Source: an uncultured Bacteroidota bacterium (GTDB lineage Bacteria; Bacteroidota; Bacteroidia; Chitinophagales; Saprospiraceae). From it: a DNA stretch of 64,000 nt. The position numbers and the translations under genes are program-made. The DNA is taken from positions 1 to 64,000 of the forward strand of contig CALMWS010000387.1 in NCBI GenBank assembly GCA_937870795.1, given 5' to 3'. Under the pieces are notes generated by a model, which saw nothing but the letters and a program-made list of their open reading frames with translations, made no database searches and was not told the origin of the DNA. Of this stretch, positions 53,667 through 62,551 are shown in pieces (the first letter of the stretch is position 1; each line of letters starts with the position of its first letter).

Positions 53667-55535
53667 ATGAAAAGAATCTATTCCATCTTGTTTTTACTCA
53701 TTTTTTATGCTATTGGTGCACATGGCCAATACAATATAATTCCCAAACCCAAACAAATGATTTATGGTGCAGGTGAACTTAAAGGCGGGAGATTGGTGCA
53801 TTTTCGAATTATGGATAATGGCTTTGAGCAGGAAGTGTCATTCCTAAAGGATGCACTGGAAAAAAGAAATTTCACAGTGGATGAGAAGGCTGCCGATAAA
53901 CCTGCCAGGGTTAGGGATTTTGTAATTGTATTCAAGAAAGATAACACCGAAAAAAAGCCGGAAGCATATCAAATCAAAGTCAACGAAGACGGACTCACCA
54001 TAGCTTCTCATGATGCATCAGGTATGTTTCGAGGAGTTGTCACCGCTTTACAACTCTTGCCAAACAAATTTCGACATGATTTTAAAATGCCATACTGCAC
54101 CATCAAAGATGAACCGGTATTTGGCTGGAGAGGATTGATGCTGGATGTGAGTCGGCATTTTTTTAGTGTCGAAGATGTTAAACGTTTTATTGATAGAATG
54201 GCTTTGTACAAGTTCAATGTTTTTCACTGGCACCTTACTGATGATGAGGGATGGAGGATTGAAATCAAAGCTTACCCCCAACTTACTTCGAAAGGAGCAT
54301 GGAGAGTTGCAAGAACGGGTAAATTTGGAACCAGACCAGCGCCAAAATCAGAGGAGCCTACTCCGTACGGAGGATTTTATACACAGGAAGAAATTAAAGA
54401 AGTTGTTGATTACGCAAAATCCAGACATATTACCGTGGTCCCTGAGATAGATGTGCCAGGCCATTCCATGGCCTTACTCGCCGCATTTCCTGAACTCTGT
54501 ACAAAAAAGGAAGCCAAGATGGTTAGCTGTGGCTTTAAGTTTGCTGAATGGTATGGCAATGGCACATTTAAAATGTTGGTTGAAAACATGCTCAACCCGT
54601 CTGATCCGCGTGTTTATGAAGTCTTGGATACCATTTTTGGAGAAGTAGCTGAACTGTTTCCAGGAGAATACATCCATGCAGGTGGAGATGAGTGTGATCA
54701 CAGCTATTGGAAAGAAGATGCAAATTGTAACCTATTTATGCAGCAAAATGGTCTCAAAGATGTGGAAGCATTGCAAGCCTATTTTATGTCCAGAGTAAAT
54801 AAAATCATCCAATCGAAGGGCAAAAAAATGATTGGCTGGGATGAAATATTATACGGAGGCCTCGCTGAAGGCGCTGCAGTGATGAGCTGGAGAGGAAATA
54901 AAGGAGGCATAGAAGCGGCCGCCAAAGGACACAAGGTAGTTATGTCACCAACTACCAATGCTTATTTGGATTATACACAGGGTGACCCTGGACTCGAATT
55001 TCCAATTTATGCCAGCCTTTCATTGAAAAAGTGCTTTGATTTTGAGGTTGTCCCTCCGGGTGTTGATTCTACATTGGTCATGGGGGGGCAGGGCAATCTA
55101 TGGACAGAACACATTCCTGTTTTGTCTCACGCTTTTTATATGACTTATCCCAGGGCTCTGGCACTTTCTGAAAATCTTTGGAGTAGTCGCACTACAAAAG
55201 ACTGGAATGATTTTACAACTAGACTTGAATTTCATTTCAATCGTTTCGAAAATGATGACTTGCCAATTTGTAAGGCTTTATACGATCCGTTTTTGGAAGT
55301 GAAGAGAGTAGGGGAAAACTATTTTTTCACTGCCACCACGGAGTTACCTGAAGGAGTAGTACACTACACCACGGACAATACTTTTCCTCATTCTTCTTCT
55401 CCTATTGCAACAACTGAAAAAATAGCCATTCCTGAAGGTGAGGTAATAGTGAGAGCAGCGGTTTTTAAAAATAATGAGCAACTTGGACGAACCTTATCGC
55501 TCACACGGGAGGCATTATTGCGCCGAGCAAAATAA
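53667..55535 (+). CDS. secreted GH20 beta-N-acetylhexosaminidase
   Basis: From the ATG at 53667 the protein is 622 residues with signal peptide ending AHGQ (19). It shows the GH20 N-terminal domain, then the catalytic barrel with VFHWHLTDDEGWRIEIKAYP and the catalytic Asp-Glu pair in IHAGGDECDHSYW. A C-terminal domain from about 545 (VVHYTTDNTFPHSSSP) resembles the chitobiase C-terminal domain. It removes terminal GlcNAc or GalNAc from chitin-like or glycoprotein glycans. It follows uvrC by 10 bases. Confidence 0.94.
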   Translation: MKRIYSILFLLIFYAIGAHGQYNIIPKPKQMIYGAGELKGGRLVHFRIMDNGFEQEVSFLKDALEKRNFTVDEKAADKPARVRDFVIVFKKDNTEKKPEAYQIKVNEDGLTIASHDASGMFRGVVTALQLLPNKFRHDFKMPYCTIKDEPVFGWRGLMLDVSRHFFSVEDVKRFIDRMALYKFNVFHWHLTDDEGWRIEIKAYPQLTSKGAWRVARTGKFGTRPAPKSEEPTPYGGFYTQEEIKEVVDYAKSRHITVVPEIDVPGHSMALLAAFPELCTKKEAKMVSCGFKFAEWYGNGTFKMLVENMLNPSDPRVYEVLDTIFGEVAELFPGEYIHAGGDECDHSYWKEDANCNLFMQQNGLKDVEALQAYFMSRVNKIIQSKGKKMIGWDEILYGGLAEGAAVMSWRGNKGGIEAAAKGHKVVMSPTTNAYLDYTQGDPGLEFPIYASLSLKKCFDFEVVPPGVDSTLVMGGQGNLWTEHIPVLSHAFYMTYPRALALSENLWSSRTTKDWNDFTTRLEFHFNRFENDDLPICKALYDPFLEVKRVGENYFFTATTELPEGVVHYTTDNTFPHSSSPIATTEKIAIPEGEVIVRAAVFKNNEQLGRTLSLTREALLRRAK

Positions 55536-55542
55536 TGGTTAA

Positions 55543-57639
55543 TTAATAACTGCCAAAATACCTTCGCATAAACCATTCTCCACTCAAAAGCAAAAGGATG
55601 ATAAAAAACAACCACTTGTAATGAATGATGGCTTTTGAGTGTGTAGTAAGAAATATACTGGGCTTCAATGAAGGATTTTTAATCAAGTCTTCAGCCAATT
55701 GATTCAGCTGATTGATAACATACATTTTGCCATTGAATTTATCTGATAAAGCTTTGAGCACATCGTGCCTTGCTGTAAGGTCATAGGCTTCCAATTGGAG
55801 GGCTTCAACAGAAAATTTCCCATCAAACACGAGTGACTGTCCTTTGTACATGGTGCTGGCATGGTAGCGGTAAGTTCCCGATGGAATCTGTCCCGCATCC
55901 AATACATAGTAATTGCCGTTTTTTGTAAATGTAAATTTGTATTCTTTTTTGTTTTCATCTTTAATAGACAAAAACACCTCAGGATCATTAATCATTTCAT
56001 AAGCATCATTGTATAGTTGTGCGTCAAAGATGATGTTTTCATTGTCTTTGAATAGCTGCTTGGGAAGATTGACTTTAAACTTACGCTTATCATCTTTTAC
56101 GGTTACAAGTTGGATAATTTTATTAAGCAATTCTTCGCAGCTTTCATTGTTTTGATAGGAAGCGAATTCAGTTAATCTCCATTTCCAGAGACCTTCACCC
56201 GCGAGAACTGCATTTTTAATTCCATTCTGTTCATTGAAACTTAACAATGGATATTTCGTTGGAATTTTTTTTATTTTTTGAAAAAACAGCACTTTAGAGG
56301 TTGCCCCATTTTCATAATTTCCAAAAAGATTAAGTAATGGTGGAAATTTGCCTACCCTTGATTTTAACTCATCACTCAGTGTAAACAAATCAAAGCCGCT
56401 GGCAATCGATGCTTCTGCTTCTTCATTTGTTCTGGAGTTGCCCTTTATTTTAAGCACATCTTGAATGAGGTTGAAGCGACTTTGATTGATTTGGGTGCCG
56501 GCAATAAAGACAACAGGAATTTTTTTATTTTTAATTATGGTAAGTTCCGATGCCAGATCATATTGATCAGATGGAAGATTGTGCATGATCACAACATCAA
56601 AATCTGCTATATTGGGTTTGTCTGGCCCTATAAGTGCAGTGGTAGCTTTGTAGTTTTTGTGGTTAGAAATGAGCTGGTTGATAACGGCCATATCCGGATG
56701 AGGAGCATTTCCGAGAATCAATACATTTTGCCTGCCATCCAATACTTCAATATAAATTTCTTTTTTATTGTTAATCAGAGACACTTCTCCTGCCACCTGG
56801 CTAAGACTTATGGTATATCTCACAATACCGGTTTGGTTAGCATCTACCAGGAATTGTACAGTTGTAAAAAAGTCGTTTTGGTTGATGTTAATATTTTGTT
56901 CGGCTATCAATTGCCTGCCAATGCCATCTGACTTTTCCAACTTGAGTTTAGTGGTAGCTCCTGAACATGAACTGGCCCCAATATCTACTTGTATTGGAAA
57001 TTGATCTCCCAGATAGGCAATTCGATTGCTCAGCACGTTTTTAACAATCAGGTCCTTTCTTATGGAAGTATCTCCTAAAGCCACGGTGTAAAATGGAGCA
57101 TTAAATTTAACGGGGGCATAGGCTGGATGGCCGCCTTCATTAAAGATGCCATCCGAAAGCATTATTACTGCACCAACATTTTGATCGGCATAATTGTCAT
57201 AAATGTATTGAACCGCTTTTTCAATGTTGGTAGCGTTTCCACTTATTTTTTCAGTGGTATCAATGGCTACATCTTCTGCAAAATTTAACTTAGAGACTTC
57301 AAATTTATTTCCAACTTTTGAAATCAAGGAGGCAAGTGCTTCTTTTACTTCTTTTTGTTGTTTTACGTTTGAAAAAACCGACTTTGAATTGTCCTCTGCG
57401 ATGACAATGATGGGATCTTTCTGCTCCTCTTTTACTGATTTTATTACTGGCCCTAAAAGCAATATGCAAATTAGCATGACGGCCAATGCCCTAAGCACAG
57501 CCATGGTTGGCTTTACCCAGCCAAAGGCATCAGCAAATTTGTGTTCCTTGTTGTATAATAGGTAGGCATATAGCAAGCCTGCTGCCAAAGCCAAAAATAA
57601 AAACCACCATGGGTAGGGCAAACTAATGTTCTCAATCAC
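55543..57639 (-). CDS. membrane protein with von Willebrand A-like domain
   Basis: The 698-residue product has two N-terminal membrane helices (WWFLFLALAAGLLYAYLLY and AVLRALAVMLICILLLGPV) and one at the C-terminus. Between them, residues about 75-210 look like a VWA-type domain (IIVIAEDNSKSVFS, VGAVIMLSDGIFNEGG), although the MIDAS Asp-x-Ser-x-Ser is altered to E-D-N-S-K-S. Similar BatA-like or DUF4159-like proteins occur in Bacteroidota. The rest is beta-rich. The start is GTG. Function is unknown, probably protein interactions at the membrane. Confidence 0.7.
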   Translation of the reverse strand: MIENISLPYPWWFLFLALAAGLLYAYLLYNKEHKFADAFGWVKPTMAVLRALAVMLICILLLGPVIKSVKEEQKDPIIVIAEDNSKSVFSNVKQQKEVKEALASLISKVGNKFEVSKLNFAEDVAIDTTEKISGNATNIEKAVQYIYDNYADQNVGAVIMLSDGIFNEGGHPAYAPVKFNAPFYTVALGDTSIRKDLIVKNVLSNRIAYLGDQFPIQVDIGASSCSGATTKLKLEKSDGIGRQLIAEQNININQNDFFTTVQFLVDANQTGIVRYTISLSQVAGEVSLINNKKEIYIEVLDGRQNVLILGNAPHPDMAVINQLISNHKNYKATTALIGPDKPNIADFDVVIMHNLPSDQYDLASELTIIKNKKIPVVFIAGTQINQSRFNLIQDVLKIKGNSRTNEEAEASIASGFDLFTLSDELKSRVGKFPPLLNLFGNYENGATSKVLFFQKIKKIPTKYPLLSFNEQNGIKNAVLAGEGLWKWRLTEFASYQNNESCEELLNKIIQLVTVKDDKRKFKVNLPKQLFKDNENIIFDAQLYNDAYEMINDPEVFLSIKDENKKEYKFTFTKNGNYYVLDAGQIPSGTYRYHASTMYKGQSLVFDGKFSVEALQLEAYDLTARHDVLKALSDKFNGKMYVINQLNQLAEDLIKNPSLKPSIFLTTHSKAIIHYKWLFFIILLLLSGEWFMRRYFGSY

Positions 57640-57720
57640 AAATCGTGAATTTTAGAGTGCAAAGATCAAAAATTATTCGAATCTCAATTTGTAAATATAA
57701 GTTAATTAAACATTTAACAA

Positions 57721-57728
57721 TATTTTTG
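57721..57728 (+). promoter_or_regulatory. -7 box of the GATase-like protein gene
   Basis: TAttTTTG ends 27 bases before the ATG at 57756. A TTTG further up is 29 bases away, too far for a -33 element. Confidence 0.45.
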
Positions 57729-57755
57729 CATTATCTATTGTATAATTACGTTGTG

Positions 57756-59045
57756 ATGATAAAAAATATGAAAAGAGGTATAATTTGGTTTTTTCTGCTG
57801 CTATTAGTGGTGCAGAAGTTATCAGCTTCTTACATGCTGATTCCAATGGATCACAAAACTCAAAAAAATCACCTTAAAGCATATGGTATTACTTATTGGG
57901 TTATCAATCAAGGGGTTGAAGCTTATTGGTTGCTCAATTACAGGGGTGGCAGTTTTGCCTTTTACCATACTGCTGCTTTTGAAAAGGAATGTAAAGTTAG
58001 AGGCGTTAGTTATGAGGTAATTCCCGATGGCGAGTTTCTTAGAATCAGGGAGTTAATAGCTGACCCCGAAACCAATCAAGAGGCAATTAAGCTGGAAAAA
58101 GCGCCCAAAATTGCGGTTTATACCCCTGATTACAACGAAAAAGGCAGTCGAATTCAGCCCTGGGATGATGCAGTAACACTTGTGCTTACTTATGCAGAAA
58201 TACCCTATGAAACTATCTATGACAGGGGGGTGCTGGAAGGCAAACTTGCAGAATACGACTGGCTTCATTTGCACCATGAAGATTTTACCGGTCAGTATGG
58301 CAAATTTTATGCTTCCAATGGCAGCCAGCCATGGTACAAAATCAATCAACAGAAATCTGAGGAACAGGCAATAAGCCTTGGCTACGCTAAAGTCTCCCAA
58401 GTCAAATTAGCTGTTGCCAAAAAAATCAAAGAATTTGTAGAGGGAGGAGGCTTTATGTTTGCTATGTGTTCCGCTACTGATACCTATGATATTGCATTGG
58501 CTGCTGAAGGTCTGGATATCTGCGACAAAGTTTATGATGGCGATGGTTATGATATTCACGCACAATCAAAATTGGATTACTCCAAAACCTTCGCATTCAA
58601 AGATTTTGAATTAATCCTCAACCCAATGGTGTATGAGCATTCAGACATCGACAACAAAGACCGAGGCTTGGCCGTTGAAGAAGATTATTTTAACCTTTTT
58701 GATTTCTCCGCCAAATGGGACCCCATTCCTTCTATGCTCTGTCAGAATCATACTCAAACAGTGAAAGGTTTTATGGGGCAATCCACATCTTTTAAACGCA
58801 GTCTTATCAAAAGTGAAGTACTCGTAATGGGCGAAACAAAAGTTGCTGGTGAGGCTAGATACCTCCATGGTAGCTACGGCTACGGTACATGGACTTTTTA
58901 TGGAGGTCATGACCCTGAAGACTATCGCCACTATGTACACGACCCTGAGACCGATTTGAGTTTGCACCCCAATAGCCCTGGCTATCGCTTAATCCTCAAT
59001 AACATTCTATTCCCGGCTGCCGAAAAAAAGAAAAGAAAAACCTAA
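57756..59045 (+). CDS. secreted protein with glutamine-amidotransferase-like fold, function unknown
   Basis: From the ATG at 57756 the protein is 429 residues with a signal peptide ending LSASY (a second ATG at 57768 is also possible). It opens with LIPMDHKTQKNHLKAYGITY and LLNYRGGSF. A class-I GATase-like region follows: KIAVYTPDY, DWLHLHHEDF and the elbow-like GGGFMFAMCSATDTYD with C238. Relatives in Bacteroidota are commonly labelled asparagine synthetase B, which the sequence does not support: there is no N-terminal Cys nucleophile and no PP-loop. It ends directly against the convergent ssb gene. Confidence 0.7.
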   Translation: MIKNMKRGIIWFFLLLLVVQKLSASYMLIPMDHKTQKNHLKAYGITYWVINQGVEAYWLLNYRGGSFAFYHTAAFEKECKVRGVSYEVIPDGEFLRIRELIADPETNQEAIKLEKAPKIAVYTPDYNEKGSRIQPWDDAVTLVLTYAEIPYETIYDRGVLEGKLAEYDWLHLHHEDFTGQYGKFYASNGSQPWYKINQQKSEEQAISLGYAKVSQVKLAVAKKIKEFVEGGGFMFAMCSATDTYDIALAAEGLDICDKVYDGDGYDIHAQSKLDYSKTFAFKDFELILNPMVYEHSDIDNKDRGLAVEEDYFNLFDFSAKWDPIPSMLCQNHTQTVKGFMGQSTSFKRSLIKSEVLVMGETKVAGEARYLHGSYGYGTWTFYGGHDPEDYRHYVHDPETDLSLHPNSPGYRLILNNILFPAAEKKKRKT

Positions 59046-59438
59046 TCATTCTATCTTCTTTGGTTCCCCCAAAGCACTTTTTTCTTCTTCGGCTCCTGTT
59101 GTGGGATTGCTCTTTGATACCCTGATGAATTCATCTACCAGAATTTCTGTGATTTGTTTCGATTGCCCATTGGCTTCATAGCTGCGGTATTGAATGGAAC
59201 CGTGGATGGCTATTGTGTTGCCTTTTGCCAATTGAGACCCCATGTTTTCAGCGGTTTTGCCCCATGCAATCAAGTTGTGCCATTGGGTGTTTTTGACCAA
59301 TTCCCCTTTTTGGTTCTTATAAAATTCGGTGGTTGCCAAGGTGGTAGATGCTTTTTTCATACCAGTAGAAAATGTTCTCAAATCTACTTCTTTGCCCAGG
59401 TTGCCCATTAAATGAACTGAATTTCTAATTGCTTTCAT
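59046..59438 (-). CDS. ssb: single-stranded DNA-binding protein
   Basis: From the ATG at 59438 the 130-residue protein is one OB fold: NSVHLMGNLGKEVDLRTF, WHNLIAWGKTAENMGSQLAK and IAIHGSIQYRSYEANGQSKQ. It binds exposed single strands in replication and repair. The C-terminus (SALGEPKKIE) lacks the acidic DDDIPF-type tip that recruits partners in standard SSB, so it may be a second, specialised copy. The frame to 59480 is longer but lacks a better start. An AT-rich palindromic region precedes it. Confidence 0.9.
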   Translation of the reverse strand: MKAIRNSVHLMGNLGKEVDLRTFSTGMKKASTTLATTEFYKNQKGELVKNTQWHNLIAWGKTAENMGSQLAKGNTIAIHGSIQYRSYEANGQSKQITEILVDEFIRVSKSNPTTGAEEEKSALGEPKKIE

Positions 59439-59492
59439 CTTTTTTCTCACAAAAGTGGAATCAATTTTTTGGAAAGCCATTTAATAAACATA

Positions 59493-59578
59493 TATAAACG
59501 TTTATACACATTTATAAATATATTAACAAATAAATTATTTGTATTTAACTGATTTTCATAATATTGAGATAATATTAT
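59493..59578. repeat. cluster of three AT-rich inverted repeats upstream of ssb
   Basis: In 86 bases I count TATAAACGTTTATA, a 14-base perfect palindrome (59493-59506); ACAAATAA-A-TTATTTGT (59526-59542); and ATAATATT-gagat-AATATTAT (59558-59578). TTATACACA at 59502-59510 fits the DnaA-box consensus TTWTNCACA, and CTTTACACA at 59585-59593 matches 8 of 9. They may be operators, terminators or replication-related; AT richness raises chance matches. Confidence 0.5.
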
Positions 59579-59596
59579 AAAAGGCTTTACACAATG

Positions 59597-60202
59597 TTAT
59601 TTTGAAGCCTGCCCATGTTGCAACCTTTCATACAAAGAAAACGCAAGTAAAAACTGTTTTTCTTCATGAATGCTAAATCGGATATCATTAAACATACGAT
59701 CTGTAAGAGCATTCCTATCTCCAAAATTCACGCTTGCAAAGGCCGCTGCTCCAGCCTGTAGTATTCGTGTCTTTTTTGATGAAACATCCACCCATTTGCC
59801 GATGGCTTTTAAATGGAGGTCATAAAAAACTCCTTTTGCATTCATCTTTCCATAGGGTTCTTCGTTGACAAACAACTCAATGGTACCTTCATTTTTAACA
59901 AATGCAAATTCTGAGTCATTCATGTATATAACAGCTACATGATCTCCCTTTTTAGTTGCCTTTTTCTCAAAATAGGCCCCAACTGTTTCATTAAAAACCG
60001 TAGTAAAAAAAATGGGCTTGCTACCATAAGCTCTTTTTCCCTGGTACCTGTAAGTGGAAAGATTGGTGAGTTCATCCTCCTCCAAAGGAATTAAGTCCTT
60101 TTTAACACCCTGTGTCAACTTTCTTAAATCATTGATTTCTTTGTACAATCGGGATTTCTGATTACCCAAGGAGCTCAGAAAGCGGAGAAATTTAATTATC
60201 AT
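59597..60202 (-). CDS. hypothetical protein
   Basis: The 201-residue product has an amphipathic, lysine-rich N-terminus, no signal peptide and a mixed alpha/beta body (GSKPIFFTTVFNETVGAYFE, DHVAVIYMNDSEFAFVKNEG, GVFYDLHLKAIGKWVDV). I recognise no family. A -7 box lies just upstream. It sits between rpoD and ssb on the same strand without tight coupling. Confidence 0.6.
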   Translation of the reverse strand: MIIKFLRFLSSLGNQKSRLYKEINDLRKLTQGVKKDLIPLEEDELTNLSTYRYQGKRAYGSKPIFFTTVFNETVGAYFEKKATKKGDHVAVIYMNDSEFAFVKNEGTIELFVNEEPYGKMNAKGVFYDLHLKAIGKWVDVSSKKTRILQAGAAAFASVNFGDRNALTDRMFNDIRFSIHEEKQFLLAFSLYERLQHGQASK

Positions 60203-60222
60203 AATGCAACTGATATAGCTAC

Positions 60223-60230
60223 AAAAATAG
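60223..60230 (-). promoter_or_regulatory. -7 box of the hypothetical gene
   Basis: On the minus strand TAttTTTG ends 20 bases before the ATG at 60202; no -33 element of suitable spacing. Confidence 0.4.
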
Positions 60231-60280
60231 GGATTCCCCCCAATTGAAAAATACTTTCATTGGTTGAGGTCAATTATAAA

Positions 60281-61150
60281 TTAGAAACTTCTGCTCAAAT
60301 GGGGATTGTTGGCGAGCAAACTTTTTCGAAGTCTCCTTAAGGCTCGGTCCTTTATTTGCCTGACCCTTTCTCTTGTGAGGCCATACATTTCTCCAACTTC
60401 CTCCAAATTAAGTGGTTTAGTCTGGTCGATGCCAAAATAAGCCGACAAAATCTGTATTTCCCGGGGCGCGAGAGCTGCCATTCCATATTTGATTTCATCC
60501 CTTAAAGACTGTTCCATCAATTTTAAATCAGGACTCTCTTCGTCGCCGTGTGTGAGTGTGTCAACCATTGCAATAGATCCTTCCTCATCACTCAGTGGTG
60601 CATCTACAGAAAGATGGTTACCTGCACCGGAAAGCACGGTAGATACATCTTGAGGATTCATATTGAGCAAATCTGCCAATTCTTCAATTGTGGGCTCTCT
60701 TTCAAACTCTTGTACAAAGGATAAAAAGGCTTCATTTACCTTTGTATACATATTCATTTTGTGCAGGGGTATTCGCACCATTCTCGAATATTCCACTATC
60801 GCCTGAATGATGGACTGTCTGATCCACCAAACCGCATAAGATATAAATTTAAAGCCTTTGGACTCATCAAACCTTTTAGCTGCTTTCATCAGTCCAACGT
60901 TTCCCTCATTGATGAGGTCACTGAGTGACAACCCGTGATTTTGGTATTGTTTTGCTACGGAAACTACAAACCTAAGGTTTGCCCTTGTGAGTGTATCGAG
61001 TGCATCGGTATCTCCTTCTCTGATTCTTTTTGCTAAAGAAGCTTCTTCTTCAGAGGTTAATAATTCAATTTTTCCAATGTCCGAGAGATATTTGTCCAAT
61101 GCAACACTCTCCCTGGAGGTGATCTTGTTGGTGATCTTTAATTGTCTCAT
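60281..61150 (-). CDS. rpoD: primary RNA polymerase sigma factor, Bacteroidota type
   Basis: From the ATG at 61150 the protein is 289 residues, normal for the short primary sigma of this phylum. Regions 1.2 (LTSEEEASLAKRIREGDTDA), 2 (NLRFVVSVAKQYQ, GLMKAAKRFDESKGFKFISY and WWIRQSI), 3 and 4 (LNLEEVGEMYGLTRERVRQI) are all present. It recognises the TTTG / TAnnTTTG promoters seen through this window (established for the phylum). The 11 extra residues of the longer frame are not conserved. A photolyase gene lies 80 bases upstream on the same strand. Confidence 0.95.
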   Translation of the reverse strand: MRQLKITNKITSRESVALDKYLSDIGKIELLTSEEEASLAKRIREGDTDALDTLTRANLRFVVSVAKQYQNHGLSLSDLINEGNVGLMKAAKRFDESKGFKFISYAVWWIRQSIIQAIVEYSRMVRIPLHKMNMYTKVNEAFLSFVQEFEREPTIEELADLLNMNPQDVSTVLSGAGNHLSVDAPLSDEEGSIAMVDTLTHGDEESPDLKLMEQSLRDEIKYGMAALAPREIQILSAYFGIDQTKPLNLEEVGEMYGLTRERVRQIKDRALRRLRKSLLANNPHLSRSF

Positions 61151-61230
61151 GTGGTAGAAATGCTGTTTAATTAATATAGACAATAAATTGTGCTAAAAAG
61201 TTTCGCTTTCTCTACCAAAGCCTTAACATT

Positions 61231-62550
61231 CTATGATTTCAATGCAGCTTTATAGGTCAAAAGGCATCTTTCTCTTGCCATTTTGTGATCAACCATTGGT
61301 TTTGGATATTGGGAGGTGTGCAATTCCGGTATCCACTTTTTTGCATATTTCCCATCAGCATCAAATTTTTCTGCTTGCGATGCAGGATTGAAAATTCTGA
61401 AATATGGGGCAGCATCTGTGCCGCTTCCCGCAGCCCATTGCCAGCCTCCTACATTACTGGCTTGTTCATAATCCAGCAATTTTTCTGCAAAATAAGCTTC
61501 TCCCCATCTCCAGTCTATAAGCAAGTGTTTTGTGAGAAAGCTGGCGACCACCATCCTCACCCGATTATGCATATAACCTGTTGCATTTAATTCTCTCATA
61601 CCAGCATCCACCATCGGATAACCAGTCTTTCCTTCTTTCCATTTTTCAAATGAGCTGACATCGTTGAGCCATACTATTTTGTCATACTCGGGTCTGAATG
61701 CTTCAGAAATTGTGTGTGGAAAATGAAATAATATCATAGCATAAAAATCTCTCCAGATCAACTCATTGAGATAGGTAGCATTCAATTTTAATGCTTTCAT
61801 TGCTTTCTCCCTTATGCTGATGGTGCCAAATCTAAAATGTATCCCCAACTTACTGGTGCCAGGCACTGCGGGATAATCCCGCGTTTGATCATAATGCATT
61901 ATCAAAGAAGTGCTAACCGTTTTGGGCGGAAATGAAAGGCCTCCTGATTCAAAACCCAGTTCTGCCAAAGAGGGTATCTTGAACGGTTTTGTAACTTTGG
62001 AAAATTGATCAATATGTTTCTCTGAGGGCCAGGAAATCAGAGGCTTGGGTACGCCATTTTGGGTTTCACTATGTAACTTGGAAAGCCATTTGTTTTTGTA
62101 AGGTGTAAATACAGTGTAAGGCTTACCATCGTCTTTAAGGATTTCATTGCCTTCAAAAATTAAGTGATCTTTGTGCCCATACATAGTGACATTATACTGT
62201 TCAAGCACCTTTTTTACTGCTGCATCTCTCTGGGCTGCATAGGGTTCAAGGTCGTAATTAAAATATACAGCTTGAATTTTGAACCTTTGTGCAAGCTCTT
62301 TCCAGAGTTGTTGCGGATCACCATGTAATACCAATAATGAACTCCCTAAATTTCTGAGCTCCAAATCCAAATCTACAATGGTGCGGTGAATGAAATCAAC
62401 CCTCGCATCATTTTTTGGCAAGCTATCCAAAATGTTGTGATCAAAGATAAAAACCGGTATCACTGGCAAGCCGGATGTCAGCGCAGCAAAAAGTCCGCGA
62501 TTATCGCTGATTCTTAAGTCTCTCCTAAACCAGAAAAAATTTACATTCAT
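61231..62550 (-). CDS. phrB: deoxyribodipyrimidine photolyase
   Basis: The 439-residue flavoprotein repairs pyrimidine dimers with blue light. It has the N-terminal chromophore-binding half (FFWFRRDLRISDNRGL, PVIPVFIFD, YFNYDLEPYAAQRD) and the C-terminal FAD half (ELIWRDFYAMILFHFP, MVDAGMRELNATGYMHNRVR, GGWQWAAGSGTDAAPYFRIF). A cryptochrome role cannot be excluded from sequence. It starts 1 base after the bshC stop, so the two are co-transcribed. Confidence 0.94.
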   Translation of the reverse strand: MNVNFFWFRRDLRISDNRGLFAALTSGLPVIPVFIFDHNILDSLPKNDARVDFIHRTIVDLDLELRNLGSSLLVLHGDPQQLWKELAQRFKIQAVYFNYDLEPYAAQRDAAVKKVLEQYNVTMYGHKDHLIFEGNEILKDDGKPYTVFTPYKNKWLSKLHSETQNGVPKPLISWPSEKHIDQFSKVTKPFKIPSLAELGFESGGLSFPPKTVSTSLIMHYDQTRDYPAVPGTSKLGIHFRFGTISIREKAMKALKLNATYLNELIWRDFYAMILFHFPHTISEAFRPEYDKIVWLNDVSSFEKWKEGKTGYPMVDAGMRELNATGYMHNRVRMVVASFLTKHLLIDWRWGEAYFAEKLLDYEQASNVGGWQWAAGSGTDAAPYFRIFNPASQAEKFDADGKYAKKWIPELHTSQYPKPMVDHKMARERCLLTYKAALKS

Positions 62551-62551
62551 C

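Noticed and set aside
56461..56931. 156-codon plus-strand frame inside the VWA-like gene
   Set aside because: Antisense shadow; the opposite frame is a continuous 698-residue protein with membrane helices.
59481..59596. Firm call of a replication origin
   Set aside because: Only one exact DnaA box in AT-rich DNA, no dnaA or other origin-linked gene nearby, and no skew calculation possible here.
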